Positions 10,668-21,415 of a stretch of 64,000 bases of DNA are shown piece by piece. The notes below the pieces were generated by a model. That model did not search any database. It was not told the DNA's origin and saw nothing but the letters and a program-made list of their open reading frames with translations. The stretch is from Mesostigma viride (taxonomy: Eukaryota > Streptophyta > Mesostigmatophyceae > Mesostigmatales > Mesostigmataceae), in the NCBI GenBank assembly GCA_009746045.1, contig RPFO01000080.1, positions 10,416,242 to 10,480,241 of the forward strand, written 5' to 3'. Made by a program: the position numbers and the translations under genes. Numbering within the stretch: the first letter of the stretch is position 1; every line of letters starts with the position of its first letter.

Positions 10668-12956
10668 GGGGAGGTGTGCCACCAAAACCCCCCAAAACTG
10701 GAATACACTTGTTTCAATATGAATTCAATTGAATTATGCCCAGCCATGATTAGGGGCCCTAAATAACATGTTTAGTGAGTTATCCATGCATTCATTGATG
10801 GTTCTACCCCCAACCACGCGCCGGTATCGCGCTAAAAATAGAAAAAGACGCTAATTAGGGCACAGTATGCCCCAGCCAATGCACACATCAATTCAGGCCA
10901 GCCATGATATTTTCCAAGCAGGTCGTGGGTGGCCAAAAATTAGAGCCACTCACAACCCATATCTGACATGCTTTAGAATTTTTATTCTCTTGCAAGTACA
11001 AAAACGCTGTTTTTCACACATGCCAAAAATAATAAAATATCAAACACATGTGAAATGGGCCAAACATGATATTTAAAATTCCATTAGTCATCGACACACA
11101 CGCTCGCAAAATCTGGCTGCATTTGGACAAGCGGTGTGGAAGTTATAGTCTTTGGCAGCATGCCACCTGGGCGTCCATTATACTAGTCACTGTCACTATC
11201 ACTGCCATCATCACAGTCTTCCCCGCAGCAAACTGGGCAGAACCAGTCCCCATCAGGTACGCTGGGCAGGAGAGGGACCGTGCAGCTCAGGTGGAGCCCC
11301 CATCGCACCCGGGTGTGCTGCACAGCAAGAAAGGGTCATCATCAGATGCATCGGTCTTAGAGCAGCGCAAGCAAGGGATGTGTGCAGTGTCATCATCATC
11401 CTCATTGCTGCCCGCCCCCGCCCCCCAGTAGCAGCCCCCACACCCCCATAGTGCACCCCCTTGCTGTAGGTGACCTGGCCCCTCTGGGCATCTACCTTGC
11501 CCTCATCCCAGCGATGGCCACGCTTCACATGCCACGCCCGGGCTGCCTCAGCCTTGTACTCTAGCGTCTTCTTGACCACTCAGTAACCAAGTTAACACAA
11601 GTACACTTTACATGCCATCCAACATGCATCAAATACATGCTGAATATGTTATGAAGTACACAGGGTTGGCCACACACCTCATACCCCTTAACCGTCCCTC
11701 GAGCATGGCCAGACTTATCAGCATGTGAATAGCAATAATGATGATGGCACTAAAATGCCTTACCAGCATTTTCTATGTTTCTCCCAGATTAGAGTGTAAG
11801 GTTGATGCCAACCAAGCTAATCAACACAGCAACAACTCCTGAACTGCCCTACCTGAGATGGGCAACAAACTGGAACTATGGAGGGCAAGGAACCAAGGAG
11901 ATCATGGCATACAAAGCTTGCATGCAGTCAACCATGGTTGGCTCAGCACATTGCAGTCTTTTCACATGATGATATCAAGGGAAAGCTCAAATAAACCAAT
12001 GGTGGTAGCTATCTACATGCAGTCACACAAATGCAATATCTCCAACATGATCGTCAATAAAACACTTCCTCCCCTGCACGATAAAATGGAAAGAAACCAT
12101 TGGCGGCCCTCCAGCGCATGAGCGCTGTGATGCCGCTGCGAAGAGAGGGTGCGTCACTCTCACACAACAAGAAGCGTCCATACGCACAACATCCTTGCCA
12201 GAACACGTTTTATGAAATGCCTTAAACCTTCCCGAGAAGATATAGGCTTCGACTGAAGCGGCCCTGACCACGACGTCAGCGTAAACAATCTAAATCTGCC
12301 AGGTATTCGACAACACCACGGCAAGCAACGGCGAGCTAGCTGGCGGAAACTGCCCAAAAAGAACGAAAAAAACTTCGAACGATGAGCTCATAGAAGAAAG
12401 AACTGATAGCACATAACATTCGCGACAAATCTATACCTGTCCCTCGCAGATCCCTCGCCCAGGCGCGCAACAACGGCCGTTCTTCCATGGAAGGTTCCGA
12501 CATGCACTGCGCAGGCCTGAAGAATTACTTACCGAGAATAGCCGAAAATGTAGCAAAAAGCACCAGTTTGGTTTGGAATTCAATGCTACCGATATTAATG
12601 CATCGTTTACGGTCAAAAAGCCCCCCAAAACTGCGAATTCGCTGCCGCTATCACGAATTCTATTTTATTCCGCGCGACCAAAAAATGCAGTTTACCCCCC
12701 ATGCCGATGGCAGTAAAAGAAAGCAGCGATATTGTAAACCAGCAACTTGCCGCCACAACCCAACATCGTTAAATCATCGTCTCCAACATTCGAGCATTTT
12801 TTTTGCATTTCTCTAGCCCTACATTGCTAGTTTCGCCTAAACGCAGTCGCCATGGCCACTTCCGCAAGGGATGCGCGCACCGTGCACCCACTTTTCACTT
12901 CACGGCGGTACTGCGAATATTTTTGGCGCCAAAAAATTCGGCGGGCGCACGTCCCC
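10668..12956. mobile_element. Non-autonomous TTAA-targeting DNA transposon, 2.3 kb
   Basis: Bounded by TTAA (10664-10667, 12957-12960), with a single TTAA in element 2 at the homologous position. The ends are short imperfect inverted repeats: GGGGAGGTGTGCC on the left, GGGGACGTGCGCC read inward from the right. The interior is AT-rich with no transposase-like frame that I recognise. One perfect E2F-type palindrome, TTGGCGCCAA, lies at 12923-12932. The GGGGAC ends and TTAA target suggest kinship with the MITE at 5842-6494. Confidence 0.88.
12923..12932. promoter_or_regulatory. E2F-consensus palindrome in the TTAA element
   Basis: TTGGCGCCAA fits TTSSCGSSAA exactly and is self-complementary. 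It lies 24 bp from the right end of the transposon. Confidence 0.4.
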
Positions 12957-13368
12957 TTAAACTTCAGTATGTTCAGGGTGTAGATAACATAGTACCAGAT
13001 GCACTCTCCCGTCGCGCAGATTACTCCTTTTTCGAGGACCTGGATGTTCTCAATACTACTCTAGTTCTTACTACTATGGGTGTAACCCCTTATGGTGAAC
13101 TACCTGATGATGAATCCTATGCCTATCTCTTTCATACTGCTGTTCGCATGCCTGATCTCCTTTCTCACGTAGGACTCTCTCTCCCGTGTGAGGCCCTTCC
13201 TGTGGTCTCGGTGGGGGGGAGGGGAAAAATAAAATTTCCATACCGCTTAGCCATATAGCGACTAGGTCAGGAAAGTCTTATGATAACATAGTCCCTCTAG
13301 GACCTCCCCTTCTCTTTGGCAAGGCGGTAGGAGACCTCTTTTAACCTGTTCTGGATACCTCTGTAGCG

Positions 13369-13640
13369 ATGCCTACCTCTGATCTTGAACGCCTTATTAG
13401 TAGATTTACGGCCACTGAGCCGGAAGCTTTAGCTGCCATTGCAGCCCTTCCCCAACAATTAGGCAAGCACCCTTGTAAATTTGTAGGTGGGTTTTTATAT
13501 GTGCAAATAGCAGATTCTCCCCCTCAATGGCGCCTGTATTTCCCTCCTATCTGTCGCTCCTCCTTGCTCTTTGAGTTGCATGACTTAGCTGCTCATCAGG
13601 GTGGTAAACGGGTACGGGACCTAGTAGCCCGCTCTTACTA
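13369..13640 (+). pseudogene. Integrase N-terminus of element 1, truncated by deletion
   Basis: Matches the first ~90 residues of the integrase at 28054-27581, including the HxxxH half of the zinc-binding domain (ELHDLAAHQGGKRV). At about 13640, after RSYYW, the sequence jumps to a point inside ORF3, losing the rest of the integrase, the chromodomain and the ORF3 start. The junction sits at a shared TGG, consistent with a microhomology-mediated deletion. Confidence 0.88.
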
Positions 13641-14328
13641 CTGGAGGTGTTCCCCTGGCTTCCGGGCGAGGGCGAGGCAGATATAGATGACAACCCCTGT
13701 GACCTCCTACGGGCGGTCGAGTTCATGGAGATCGCGGACCAGACAGCGGGAGTAGCATTTGGCGACCCTTCCCCTACGGACGCACCAGTCGAGGCACAGT
13801 ACACGCCAGAGTATTCGGCCTCCCTTGCAGCGTCCTCCTCCTCAGTGTCGGCTCCTTCCCCTGTCCCGTCCTCACCACGGTAGACCCGGCGCGCGTCGGT
13901 GGAGCCTACCCCTTTGGGCTCGGATCGTGAGCCTGATCCTCTCTCGGCGACTGTTTCTGCGATGCAGGCACAGATCCAGTCCCTGACCGCGGCTTTCGGG
14001 GCCTTCATGGCGGCCCAGGCGCATGCTCCAGCCACGCCAGGTGGGGTGTCTGTTGTATCTGTGCCCCCTTCCCCTTCGGTTGCCTCGGCGCCTACGGTTT
14101 CGCCGCGCTGTGCGAGCCCTCGGTAGCTACGGTTTCTTCTGTTGCTGCGGCTCCTACGCCTCCGGCTGTCTCTGCGCCTGCTACCGACGTACCTGCGCCT
14201 CTGCGCGAGTCTTCCGCCCCAGCGGCCGCGCCCGCCGTCGTCGCTTCCGGGCCACCCACAGCGCCAGCGCCGCCATCGCGGGGTTTCTTTAGCGACCCGG
14301 GCGGTCTTCCCAGGCTTTGGGAGGGTGG

Positions 14329-14673
14329 AGTTAAAGCCCGACCGGCTCAGCTATGGCGGTCGGTCACGTTGAGCTTGGGATAAGGTGAACACAGAGAACT
14401 GCCGTCGGAGCTGGCCCACCACTGGTTTATGTCTTAGCCAGCAAACCCTATCCGGTTAGCCGTAACCGTGGGACAAGCTAGCTGTCCGTACCGACCCGGA
14501 TAAGGCCCCGGACTGGGGCCTAGGTGGCGCCGGCCCTAGGCGCCGCCCTTAGACCGGTCGCCCGCATCGGACCGCCGGATTATAGCCGGCGGCTGAGCGG
14601 ACGCTAGCGGAAGGCGTGCGGACGGACATGGGGAACTCAGAGCCAGATCCTAGGGCTCTAGAGTTACTCAACT
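14329..14673 (-). repeat. Copia 3' LTR (minus orientation)
   Basis: 345 bp, AGTTAAAG...CTCAACT on the plus strand. Compared block by block with 19775-20119 without finding a difference. Confidence 0.95.
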
Positions 14674-15050
14674 CCGACATACTCTTTTGTTCTTTGATCA
14701 ATTATCAAAATAATTACATCAAATGCAGACCATACAAAACCCTCTAAGGTAGGGAACTCAAGGGGGCCTCAAGGCCGTCAAAATCACCACGGTATCGACC
14801 CGCGCCCTTGTGATCACACATGAATAGTGATGTAATAAGTAGCGAGCAAAAAACAACTATGCCACCAGACAAAAGGTGACCCATTTATTAGGACCAGTGA
14901 CCCGCCGACGGGCCCAAGGCACCGTCCAACGTGGCTAGGGTATGGTCAGGACAAGCAAAAAAAACTACCACCATGATATCGTGAATGCTAGCAACACAGG
15001 GTGAGTTATGGCTGTATTCATAAAGCGCCCGAGCCGTAACCCTGTGTGGC

Positions 15051-17369
15051 TCACGGGTGTTGCATCGTCATGCGCTTGCGCAACACTGCGTACTGCGGGG
15101 CAGCCTCCCGCGCCTCCTTGGTGAGTGCATCCGCGGGATTGAGTTCATCCGCGATGTGCTGGAGACGCGTGACGCAGGAGGCCGCCTCAGCGAGTACGAG
15201 GTAATCAACGTCCTGTGACCGCGCATAGGGATTGTCAAGGAAGGCCAAACAACTTTGTGAGTCAGTGTGCACCGTGCTAGTCCAGTGAAGAGTGAACCCA
15301 CACGAGCCAAATACCCAACCCAGCAAGTACCGCAGCCACATGCCATGTGAGATAGCTGAAACAATGCCCCGGCATTCAGCCGTGTTGGGGCTAGTGGCAA
15401 TGCGGCTGTGCAAGCGCGAGTACCAATCTAACAACATGCCAGGCTGTCCCTCATTGCTAATAAAGAACAGTGCCCCCATGCGGGCCCGCACTTGGCTGAC
15501 TGTGCGCGTCTCTAGATTAGCATCCGTCACTATCTCGAGGTGCACCGGCTGTGAGCAATCGAGCCCACGAAGCACAATGCCGGGCGTCATGGCCAGCTGC
15601 CGCCGAACATGAATGGACCCTAGTCCTTCCAGCACATCATCGGGCAGGCGAGCGAGCACCGCCAAATCAGGTGCCACCGTGTCCGCCAACCACCCGAGCT
15701 TGCCCTTAACCGAGGGCCCATGGGTTGCCAACAGCGGGGACGGGAGGTCGGCCAGCAGGTCAACCACATAGTTGCGGCTATCCTGCATGTGCATGACCCA
15801 TTCGCCAGAACGCGAATCCCGCTGCAACGTAGACTGCACGCCGCAAAACACCACGGGTTTACCCTCCTCATGATCCACCGCCCTGCCCAGGGGAAACTTA
15901 GCCGCCACTGCAGCAAGAAACTGGGTAGCAAAGGTGCGAGGTGCCACCAGCTTGAAGTCATCGCCATGCCACACGAAGAGGGCTGGCTCGCCAGGGACGC
16001 CGGTGGGGACCACAAAGAAGTTAGGATCCGCGCGATGGTACGTGGCCCCTAAGCTCTGCAAGACCTCCTCCGCGGAAATGCGGAAGATGATGGGAGAGCT
16101 CTGCAGCCCCTCCACCCCTGTCAACAGCTCGATATACTCGCTGCCAATGGTGCCATCCTGCCAGACCACCGGGACCTTCACCACGTAGCGGGTGCCTTGC
16201 CATGTTTGCTGCGCGACCCCAGCGTCGCTGTGGAGGAATGCCCGCTGAAAGTCACCGCACCACATCCCGTAGTCCTTGCCCGCGTTCCGCTTGCCCAAGT
16301 AGATGACCGTCAGTAGCCGATGCGAAACATGGTTGAGCCCAGGGGTATAAAGATCCTTGGCGTCCAGCGGGGAGGACCCCTTCGTCTCCGTGACCACGGG
16401 CCTTACCCGGAACACCACCGAAGAGTTGGTCTCGTCCGGCTTGTAGGTGAGCACGAACTTCAACCGCAACCGCGTGGCCCCGGCTGGCACACTCTCCAAT
16501 CCTCGGTAGACCTCGCGCTCTCGCCACTGCTCCTTGGCTCGAATGAACGCGTCGCGCCACAAAGCAAACTTGAGAGGATCTTGACAGTCCAGGACAAGTT
16601 GCTCCCACGTCACAGGGCTATCCGCCGCCAGTGAGTGTGAGTGGAGGCCGAAGCTGCGCGGGTGCCAATCCTGAGGCTGAATGATGGACTGGACGAGCGG
16701 CGGTGTGGAAAACGCCGCCATCGGTAAGCGCCGCACGACGCCGGGCTGCCCGACCACCACCCCCAATGGAGCGTGGTACTCGCGAAGCGGGATGCTGCCC
16801 ACCCCCGCGACTGACAGCAAGTCAGCGGACACTGAGAACCCCGGGTATGATACGAAAGGTTCGCCCAGCAAGGCCACATCCTCGTAGCCATCCACGACGT
16901 GAAACGGCGTGTCAATGCCCAACACCGGCAGCACCACCATCCCGGTAACTTGATATGCCGAAGTGCCTGCAAAGTCGGTCACCGATTTGTACGGCGACTC
17001 TAGCACTGGATACAGGGTGGCTGCCCGACGAGAGATAATAGACACGGATGCTTGCGTGTCCACAGCCACCAGCTGCCACGGTCTACACGTAGGAAACAAG
17101 GCTGACTTAACCGGCCTGACCCCCTGTGAGAGAGTTTTGACCTGAGCCACCCCTGATGCAGCTTTCGCTTTAAGCGCCTGAGCACGCCACAAGGCCGTGA
17201 CCGTTGAAGCCAGGTCCCTAGGTGGGCGAGGCGCATGGGCAGGACCCTGACCCTCCGGCGAGGCCACGCTAGGCGGGCCTCCCACATTATCCGTGGCTAG
17301 CACAGGAGGTGAGTCACTACGTGCACTAGGTCCCGTCAAACCCACCCCATCCTCATCCCACCCATCCAC
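15051..17369 (-). CDS. Copia pol, second frame: protease-like, RT, RNase H
   Basis: About 770 codons. The N-terminal third has a retropepsin-like block (AVDTQASVSIIS, later VALLGEPFV), with Q where DTGA would be expected. The RT of the Copia RVT_2 type follows: FVLTYKPDE, WCGDFQRAFLHSD (first catalytic Asp), and FVWHGDDFKLV in place of the usual YVDD. RNase H closes the protein (VTDANLETR, NTAECRG, HTDSQSCLAFL, ELNPADALTK). The frame starts with GTG, not ATG, and overlaps the end of the upstream frame at 17336-17369; a -1 shift there would join them. It copies the element RNA into DNA in virus-like particles. Confidence 0.88.
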   Translation of the reverse strand: MDGWDEDGVGLTGPSARSDSPPVLATDNVGGPPSVASPEGQGPAHAPRPPRDLASTVTALWRAQALKAKAASGVAQVKTLSQGVRPVKSALFPTCRPWQLVAVDTQASVSIISRRAATLYPVLESPYKSVTDFAGTSAYQVTGMVVLPVLGIDTPFHVVDGYEDVALLGEPFVSYPGFSVSADLLSVAGVGSIPLREYHAPLGVVVGQPGVVRRLPMAAFSTPPLVQSIIQPQDWHPRSFGLHSHSLAADSPVTWEQLVLDCQDPLKFALWRDAFIRAKEQWREREVYRGLESVPAGATRLRLKFVLTYKPDETNSSVVFRVRPVVTETKGSSPLDAKDLYTPGLNHVSHRLLTVIYLGKRNAGKDYGMWCGDFQRAFLHSDAGVAQQTWQGTRYVVKVPVVWQDGTIGSEYIELLTGVEGLQSSPIIFRISAEEVLQSLGATYHRADPNFFVVPTGVPGEPALFVWHGDDFKLVAPRTFATQFLAAVAAKFPLGRAVDHEEGKPVVFCGVQSTLQRDSRSGEWVMHMQDSRNYVVDLLADLPSPLLATHGPSVKGKLGWLADTVAPDLAVLARLPDDVLEGLGSIHVRRQLAMTPGIVLRGLDCSQPVHLEIVTDANLETRTVSQVRARMGALFFISNEGQPGMLLDWYSRLHSRIATSPNTAECRGIVSAISHGMWLRYLLGWVFGSCGFTLHWTSTVHTDSQSCLAFLDNPYARSQDVDYLVLAEAASCVTRLQHIADELNPADALTKEAREAAPQYAVLRKRMTMQHP

Positions 17370-19405
17370 GGGGTCATATTGGGGCCCAGGGGAGGGGGGG
17401 GTGTAGCTGTGTCTGCCCCTGGGAGCGACCCGTGGGGTACCACCTCAGATGCTACGACAGGCGCATTATCCTTCACTACCCACCCCAGTGCCCTGTTGGC
17501 TGCCAGCTCACTCTCCATGCTATCCCCTTGCTTATAGCCTGCCACCGATGCCCATGGTACCCTATACACCCGATCATTCCACTCTATGTCTATGACCCGC
17601 AGCGGCCAGTCTAACTTTGTGATGGCCCCAGGCCCCTGCATGGTGCCCCGTTTGCCGCTGGGCGAGCTCTCCTTGTGGAACATGACCAACTGCCCGACCT
17701 CAAAAGCGCTAGACAAATCAGGCAGCGTGGCATCCTTGAGCCGCAGCTTGGCGGCGGTATCCTGTAGATGCTGTTGGTATGCCTCTACTACCTCGGGTGA
17801 GTAGGTGCCCGCTGACAGCCCCCGAGGCGTGACTAGCCCAAAGCCCTTGACATCAAGCACGTGCCTATGGTTGCACACATGCATGAGCTCCTTGCACCAC
17901 GCCGTCTTGACCGCGTAGGATTTGCCATGTGGGTTATCCTGTCGCTTGGCTGCCACAGTCTTGACATAGCTTACAGTGCGATCTATCATGCCCATATTGC
18001 CGTGATCCTCACGCCCCACGATGACCACGGCCTCCATCCCCGGCAAACCTTGCACACAGCGGAACTGCTGGTCTAGCATGAGCTCCACTACGGGATGAAA
18101 GAAAGCCAGGCTGATCTTGATAGCCCTGTGCAGGTCAGCCTCAAACATGTGAGGCAGCGGCTCAATGTAGGTGGCCTTGCTGAACCTATCCTTGACTATG
18201 AAATAGGTGTCCCCCCCTTCCATGTGCATGACATCCCCCACAAGGTACCCTCGCTCCAAGGGTGGAGTCTTGGCATGCCGCCTACGCGACTTCTTCCTGA
18301 TCTTGATGCAGGCAGGACACTGAGCACGCACATTCTTCAGCTCGTTGTATAAAGGTGCCCCCAACATGTGTGCCCCCTCTACCTCGGCTTGGGCCTCATG
18401 CCCGTATGCACGGTGCATCTGGTATGCTAACAGTTTCAGGGTGACAGCCTGAGGTGCAGTGGCATTGTCAGGATTCTCAACAGGTGGGGTGACTACTGGG
18501 GTAGTGACATTGGCTAACTGGGCAGCTTCAGAGGCTGCACGAAAGGCCGCCCGTGTGAGCACCTTGCCAATGTGAAGATCCACACTAGGGTGGTGTGTAC
18601 CGAGAACATCTGCCCGCCCAGCATTCTCTTGCACTGTCACAACATTCCTCATAGGCCCAACCGCCCCAGTATCTAGCTGGGGTGCTGCAGTAGTGCTTGG
18701 TCGCTCGGCGTTGTACACACCCGACCTAGAAGACACCACATTGCTTAGGTCACGCATTGTAGACCCGTGCTCAGGAAGCACGTGATCCTGGCGCGACAGA
18801 GCCAGAGCAGCATCAACGGATTGCGTGAGCACATCACGGAATGAGACAGAGGATGCAGTCACGTTGCTTTTAGGAACGACGTCAGGCTCTACGACGGCCC
18901 GGTTCAGCGTGACGCATTGAGCAAAAGAAGGGGTATCGAGCGTGCTCTCACCTGACTTTCGTGCTGCCCGTCGCTCTGCCCACTCCTCGCGTGTGCCGTG
19001 GACGACGATGCGCTTGGCCTTGCACGCCTCCACGCTGTGACCACGCAGAACGTCGTGGCACTTGCGGCAAAGGTTGTCCTCGAGCTCCAGGTCCGGGCGA
19101 ACTCGGCAGTCATCCCGGACATGGCGACGTCCGAAGCAGCGCTCACAGCGTTGCTTGCGGTCAGTAGACGCCCCCTGCTGCCGCTTGGCCGGGGGATGAT
19201 CACCCTGCTTGGCGTCGCCACCATGCCCGCGCTTGCGCCCTCGCTGGCCCCCGTTGTTGCCGTGGCCGACGACCTTTTTCAGGATGGCCGTAAGCTCCGA
19301 CCGCGTAATTGGAGCCTCTGCGCCTGAAGAAGAAGACGCGCCGGCATCCACCTTGCGCAGGGATGGCAGAGCAGCCGAGGCAGCCGGCTTAATTGGACTG
19401 CGCAC
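17336..19405 (-). CDS. Copia pol, first frame: zinc knuckles and integrase
   Basis: About 690 codons. Basic Gly-rich start, then two zinc knuckles (CERCFGRRHVRDDC at residues 87-100, and CRKCHDVLRGHSVEAC). After a linker comes the HHCC region (HRAYGH...CPAC) and an integrase-core-like domain (GDVMHMEGG, VKDRFSKATYIEPL, LMLDQQF). In the GVAERxNRT region the catalytic Glu position reads Gly (NMGMIDRTV), so either the alignment by eye is off or this lineage differs. A C-terminal tail follows. There is no ATG at the frame start: it overlaps the upstream gag-like frame by about 30 nt in the +1 register, suggesting frameshift expression. Confidence 0.82.
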   Translation of the reverse strand: MRSPIKPAASAALPSLRKVDAGASSSSGAEAPITRSELTAILKKVVGHGNNGGQRGRKRGHGGDAKQGDHPPAKRQQGASTDRKQRCERCFGRRHVRDDCRVRPDLELEDNLCRKCHDVLRGHSVEACKAKRIVVHGTREEWAERRAARKSGESTLDTPSFAQCVTLNRAVVEPDVVPKSNVTASSVSFRDVLTQSVDAALALSRQDHVLPEHGSTMRDLSNVVSSRSGVYNAERPSTTAAPQLDTGAVGPMRNVVTVQENAGRADVLGTHHPSVDLHIGKVLTRAAFRAASEAAQLANVTTPVVTPPVENPDNATAPQAVTLKLLAYQMHRAYGHEAQAEVEGAHMLGAPLYNELKNVRAQCPACIKIRKKSRRRHAKTPPLERGYLVGDVMHMEGGDTYFIVKDRFSKATYIEPLPHMFEADLHRAIKISLAFFHPVVELMLDQQFRCVQGLPGMEAVVIVGREDHGNMGMIDRTVSYVKTVAAKRQDNPHGKSYAVKTAWCKELMHVCNHRHVLDVKGFGLVTPRGLSAGTYSPEVVEAYQQHLQDTAAKLRLKDATLPDLSSAFEVGQLVMFHKESSPSGKRGTMQGPGAITKLDWPLRVIDIEWNDRVYRVPWASVAGYKQGDSMESELAANRALGWVVKDNAPVVASEVVPHGSLPGADTATPPPPLGPNMTPWMGGMRMGWV

Positions 19406-19763
19406 TCTTGAAGCATGAGATTAAATACAGCATGCCCTCGTCGAAACTGACAGCACTCTTCTTTTTTAGTTCCGTCGCTATGGTCAGATGCACATCCGAC
19501 GACAGGTCGCATTTCTTGAGAAATCGATTGCACAGGAAAATGGGCTTGAGAGTATCTAGCAGCTTGTGCTTGTGCACGAAGACCTGGAAATCACGTGCAG
19601 CCCCGGGCAAATTTGCCTTATTAACTGCATAGCCCTCGAAATCGTTGAAGGCTTGCTCGTCGGCCTCTTCCTTAGACCGCGACAAGTGGGCATCTAGACC
19701 GTTGTAAAAAACTTCCCAGGTTTGTTTGTTGTCGTCCGCAATGCGAACTAGCCATCGGGATTT
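19389..19763 (-). CDS. Copia gag-like N-terminal frame
   Basis: Open from just inside the 5' LTR to a TAA at 19389-19391; ~125 codons if read from the upstream stop, with the first ATG at 19685. It contains TWEVFYNGLDAHL and FVHKHKLLDTLKPIFLCNRF, the helical look of a short Gag. No zinc knuckle: those lie in the next frame. The first ATG downstream of the LTR is in another register, so the true start is unclear. Followed by a +1 overlap with pol. Confidence 0.55.
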   Translation of the reverse strand, partial: KSRWLVRIADDNKQTWEVFYNGLDAHLSRSKEEADEQAFNDFEGYAVNKANLPGAARDFQVFVHKHKLLDTLKPIFLCNRFLKKCDLSSDVHLTIATELKKKSAVSFDEGMLYLISCFKSAQSN

Positions 19764-19774
19764 TTATGAATACA

Positions 19775-20119
19775 AGTTAAAGCCCGACCGGCTCAGCTAT
19801 GGCGGTCGGTCACGTTGAGCTTGGGATAAGGTGAACACAGAGAACTGCCGTCGGAGCTGGCCCACCACTGGTTTATGTCTTAGCCAGCAAACCCTATCCG
19901 GTTAGCCGTAACCGTGGGACAAGCTAGCTGTCCGTACCGACCCGGATAAGGCCCCGGACTGGGGCCTAGGTGGCGCCGGCCCTAGGCGCCGCCCTTAGAC
20001 CGGTCGCCCGCATCGGACCGCCGGATTATAGCCGGCGGCTGAGCGGACGCTAGCGGAAGGCGTGCGGACGGACATGGGGAACTCAGAGCCAGATCCTAGG
20101 GCTCTAGAGTTACTCAACT
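19775..20119 (-). repeat. Copia 5' LTR (minus orientation)
   Basis: Same 345 bp as 14329-14673. The internal sequence next to it (minus strand TGTATTCATAAAAATCCC) is where the primer site should be; it is not the common initiator-Met site. Confidence 0.95.
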
Positions 20120-21415
20120 GGTGGTCCTCCGCAGAGGATTCAGGTGCCCGACTGGAGCTTGGATGGTAACCAGTCGTATGCCGGATTGCCTGTCCCTACG
20201 GGCCCTGTTTTCAACATGTGGCCTGGGGGTGCGCCGCCACCGGAGACCGGAGCGCCAGCTGCGGTGGCGGGTCCGTCGCGACCCCCTCCGGCAGCAGGTC
20301 CGACGCGACCTCCTGTTGTACCGGCGCCGTCTGCGTCTGTGCCGGTTCCTACCCCTGCTTCCGCCCCTGTCCCTTCGGCCCCGCGGTCTTTGGCTGCGGT
20401 TGTTCGGGCCAGCGGCTCTGATCCCCGCGCCACCCGCGCTGCTGATTCCCTCCGGGAGTTGTCCGAGGGCGATCGGGATCGGGCCCCTTCTGTGGTGCAT
20501 GCGACGCCGGAGTCGCGCGACACGCCTGTCCTGGGGTACGGTATGTCTGCGCTCGCCTGCCGACAGTGTGACCTGCCGCGCGCCTCCGCCGAGCGTGCCA
20601 TTTCGCCCATGTCCTACGGGTTCTCCCAGGTGTGTCGGGCGCCGCGGGACCGTGGCCTACCCATTGAGACTGATCGGCCTCCTTTCGATATGGTTATTGT
20701 AGCTGATCCTGTGTTCCAGGGCGAGATCCTGGTTCGGCGCGTTCTGTATCGCTGGGCTAGACGTCACAATGACTTGGACACCTACGGTGGGTTCCAGTGG
20801 GCTTACCCTCCGCCTCTGGGCATTATGGCCTCAGATGCCCTTACGGTAGAGTTTCCTGTGGTGCCGGGTGCTACGTACAGCACGGTTCTCCAGCCCATCC
20901 TAGAGTGGGATGCCCGTCGTCCAGCGCCCATCCCGGGCCAGGGTCTGGACTCCCGTGGTCATCCTCCTCCTCGGGCTAGCGACTACCTCGAGACGTTCGG
21001 GTCGCGACAGTGTGCCCGTCGGTGGCGCTTCCGTGAGGTTCGGCACATCCGGATGTGGCCGTCTAACGTGGAGCCCCTGGTAGATCTGTTCTTCCCGACG
21101 GGTTTGCGCCCTCGGATCCGGTACCATCGCCTACTCCTGCGGGCTCTCTGCTTGATCGCGGTAGAGCCTTTCCTACGCCTCTTTGCCTGTGCATGGTTTC
21201 CTGGAATGGGCCCGTGGCCAGGTCGTTCTTACGCAGCATAGGTATTACTGGGCCTTTCTGGGTCTTTTTCCTGATGGCGTGTGGGCCGATGTTTTCCTCA
21301 CTGTAGATAGGCATGACAATGCCGATGATGTGGCCCACTACCAGGCGTACCTGGATGTCCTGCGGGCCTCTCGTGGTACTTACCAGACGGATGGCAACTA
21401 GATAGAGGGCCTTAG

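Larger units (their letters stand above)
6499..13258 (+). pseudogene. pol (PR-RT-RNase H) of element 1, interrupted twice
   Basis: Aspartic protease with VLVDSGAAS at about 6564 and LLGLDWH at about 6775. The RT begins at about 7240 and is cut at 7465 by the LINE. It resumes at 9565 (FTVLDCADGFWQL, then YLDDILIF near 9880). RNase H starts with ATDASKVAIGG near 10318, after a frameshift in the linker. A second cut at 10664-12960 (TTAA element) falls in the tether after RNase H, and the frame then runs to a stop at 13256. Sequence is very close to the intact ORF at 28165-30546. Confidence 0.9.
14329..20119 (-). mobile_element. Complete Copia-type LTR retrotransposon with non-TGCA ends
   Basis: 5791 bp with 345-bp LTRs that look identical throughout (14329-14673, 19775-20119), flanked by a 5-bp duplication GGTGG (14324-14328, 20120-20124). 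The empty site is confirmed by element 2. The LTRs start AGTT and end AACT instead of TG...CA. Coding frames run on the minus strand: gag-like, zinc knuckles plus integrase, then protease-like plus RT plus RNase H. Identical LTRs and long open frames mark it as the youngest insertion of the nest and possibly active. Confidence 0.93.
13641..21401 (+). pseudogene. ORF3 of element 1, split by the Copia insertion
   Basis: Reads from FPWLPGEGEADIDDN (13650) to the Copia insertion at 14328 and continues from 20120 to the stop at 21399-21401. It carries a nonsense codon near 13880 and other indels before the Copia element; a 4-bp insertion near 21191 (GTGCATGG context) shifts the last part. The C-terminal domain (20600-21190) is nearly identical to that in element 2. 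See the entry at 22366-26455 for the protein. Confidence 0.8.
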
